In this document: piece after piece, positions 6,593 through 7,637 of the stretch
Layout of the letters: every line of letters starts with the position of its first letter
Position numbering within the stretch: the first letter of the stretch is position 1
Assembly: GCA_937951695.1 (NCBI GenBank)
Contig: CALFBL010000389.1
Coordinates: 1 to 7,637, forward strand
Direction of reading: 5' to 3'
DNA: 7,637 bases
DNA from: an uncultured Granulosicoccaceae bacterium
GTDB lineage: Bacteria > Pseudomonadota > Gammaproteobacteria > Granulosicoccales > Granulosicoccaceae
The notes under the pieces: model-generated
The model's database searches: none
Told to the model about the DNA's origin: nothing
The model's input: the letters and a program-made list of their open reading frames with translations, nothing else
Program-made: the position numbers and the translations under genes

Positions 6593-7543
6593 CTATTGAG
6601 CGAGAGATATTGAAAGCGGCACTTCCACCCCATCTCGCAATATCATCACCTCCAACTGCTCCGCCTTGACGACGTTGCGCAGTGCCCGGATTCCTTGTTT
6701 TTGACTGTTGATCTGAATGTTGTTCACGCGAGTGATGATGTCGCCCGCGATGATCCCTTGCGCTTCGAGAATTTCCGGGTTCTGTTTCGGGGTAATTCGG
6801 TAGCCGAGTAATTTGCCGTTTTCCTGATAAGGCTCTGCGGCCACTACGCGACCCAACATCGCAGGGTTACGTGCGAGGAAATCGCGAATGGCGCCCGGGT
6901 CAGTGCTGGGCAGATCAATGGGCGCATTTGGATCGATTCCTGCGCCGCCATTGGACGCTGCGTTACCGGCTTGCTGCGGCTGCGATTGCTGAATCTGGCT
7001 CGCTGGCAGGGCTTTTATGTCTTCTGCCATGGCGACTTTCTCGAATTTACCGCGGTTTTTGATGATGATGTGGTCGCGGTGAACCTCTTCAAGTGTGGTT
7101 TCACCGACGATACGAGAGCCGATCTGAAACGCTTCCTGATCCCCATTATCGACGGCAATGATTGCCATGCTACGTTCGATGGGTGTGTAGGCGAAGACCC
7201 CCGCCAACTTCAAATTCAAGCGGGTTTTGGCGACAACCGCCGGTTTGGCTTCTTTCTTTACATCCACGACCGGGGCTGAAAAGTCGCCAAACAGATGCCG
7301 ACCGGAAATGGCTGTCGCCAGTTGACGTACGTCAGGGGCGCTCTTGCCGCTCTGGGGCCTGGCGCCACTGGCATAACTGGTGTTGATGGGAACTTCATTG
7401 CTCACCGGCATGAAAGCGGCCAACGCTTTCAACGACAATAATGCTAACGCAACACCGATGGCGATGACCAGAAGGGTATTGACCCACCGCGGAAGTCGCT
7501 CAGGTTTACCACGAGTTAGTGCGGCGGCTACGGATGCATTCAC
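6593..7543 (-). CDS. gspC: Type II secretion system inner-membrane connector GspC
   Basis: GspC is a bitopic inner-membrane protein whose periplasmic part links the platform (GspL/GspM) to the N0 domain of GspD and contributes to substrate selection. I choose GTG at 7541-7543. It has AGGA at 7552-7555 with an 8-base spacer and yields a 316-residue protein starting NASVAAALTRGK after the initiator. An in-frame TTG at 7591 would add 16 residues without a good ribosome binding site. Visible regions in the 316 numbering are a short basic cytoplasmic N-terminus (1-19) and one membrane segment (about 20-45). These lead to AISGRHLFGDF (78-88) and the homology-region domain (about 109-172, LNLKLAGVFAYTP to KFEKVAM). 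A Gln/Asn/Gly-rich linker (about 183-205) connects to a C-terminal PDZ domain (about 230-314, with GIIAGDIITRVNN at 263-275). The PDZ type, rather than a coiled coil as in some XcpP-like proteins, is clear. It is the first gene of the unit; its TAG stop is 6593-6595. Confidence 0.95.
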   Translation of the reverse strand: MNASVAAALTRGKPERLPRWVNTLLVIAIGVALALLSLKALAAFMPVSNEVPINTSYASGARPQSGKSAPDVRQLATAISGRHLFGDFSAPVVDVKKEAKPAVVAKTRLNLKLAGVFAYTPIERSMAIIAVDNGDQEAFQIGSRIVGETTLEEVHRDHIIIKNRGKFEKVAMAEDIKALPASQIQQSQPQQAGNAASNGGAGIDPNAPIDLPSTDPGAIRDFLARNPAMLGRVVAAEPYQENGKLLGYRITPKQNPEILEAQGIIAGDIITRVNNIQINSQKQGIRALRNVVKAEQLEVMILRDGVEVPLSISLAQ

Positions 7544-7637
7544 GGCAAAATTCCTATTTGAGAAAAAGGCTCTACAATTGTGATAACGCAATGCAGCGCG
7601 AAAGGTAACGCACCACGCTTGCGTGTCTTACTGTGCT
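7544..7637 (-). promoter_or_regulatory. Leader of gspC with weak promoter candidate
   Basis: These bases precede gspC and run off the window. No minus-strand promoter matches the sigma-70 consensus well. The best pair I see is TTACCT and TATCAC separated by 17 bases, only 3/6 and 4/6 matches. The stretch also contains a 12-base dyad, CACGC-TT-GCGTG (7614-7625), and an 8-base palindrome ACAATTGT (7574-7581). Either could be an operator half or chance. The true promoter may lie outside the window. Confidence 0.25.
7552..7555 (-). promoter_or_regulatory. Ribosome binding site deciding the gspC start
   Basis: On the minus strand the sequence reads TAGGAATTTTGCC followed by GTG. AGGA sits 8 bases before that GTG (7543). 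The TTG at 7591, which opens the longer version of the frame, has no comparable purine tract, so the shorter GspC is preferred. Confidence 0.7.

Noticed and set aside
7574..7596. ACAATTGT palindrome and TTATCACAA resembling a DnaA box or lac-type operator upstream of gspC
   Set aside because: The match to a DnaA box lacks one base and the palindrome is only 8 bp, which is expected by chance; no cluster of such sites is present.

Overview
The window reads as a piece of a Gram-negative, proteobacterial chromosome, most likely a gammaproteobacterium. The evidence is a complete gspC-gspD-gspE-gspF block of a type II secretion system (T2SS): a PDZ-bearing GspC, an outer-membrane secretin, a GspE with a tetracysteine zinc site and a GspF. 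Placement below class level cannot be supported from the sequence alone.

Layout. Bases 1-460 (+) hold the 3' end of a gene for a GcvT-fold, folate-binding protein that looks like the C-terminus of a dimethylglycine or sarcosine dehydrogenase-type enzyme. Thirty-one bases later it meets, tail to tail, a five-gene minus-strand unit. In transcription order this is gspC (7543-6593), gspD (6545-4335), gspE (4328-2724), gspF (2707-1466) and a membrane fatty acid desaturase (1466-492). The junctions are tight: 47 bases C to D, 6 bases D to E, 16 bases E to F, and a one-base stop/start overlap (TAGTG) between gspF and the desaturase. The last 94 bases (7544-7637) are the upstream leader of gspC. They hold its ribosome binding site and possibly its promoter. 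There is no gene-free stretch over 300 bases.

How the parts work together. GspD forms the outer-membrane channel. GspC bridges it to the inner-membrane platform, GspF is the polytopic platform protein and GspE is the cytoplasmic ATPase. The pseudopilins (GspG-K) and GspL/GspM, which are needed for a working T2SS, are not here; the place where gspG often follows gspF is taken by the desaturase. The secretion system is therefore either split across the genome or incomplete.

The most unusual point is the desaturase. It has the three histidine boxes of the integral-membrane di-iron desaturases and is translationally overlapped with gspF, yet also abuts a one-carbon/methylamine-type gene. I found no mobile elements, RNA genes, CRISPR arrays or convincing intrinsic terminators. 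Apart from the desaturase coupling this is a fairly ordinary T2SS locus, and I see no clear new system.
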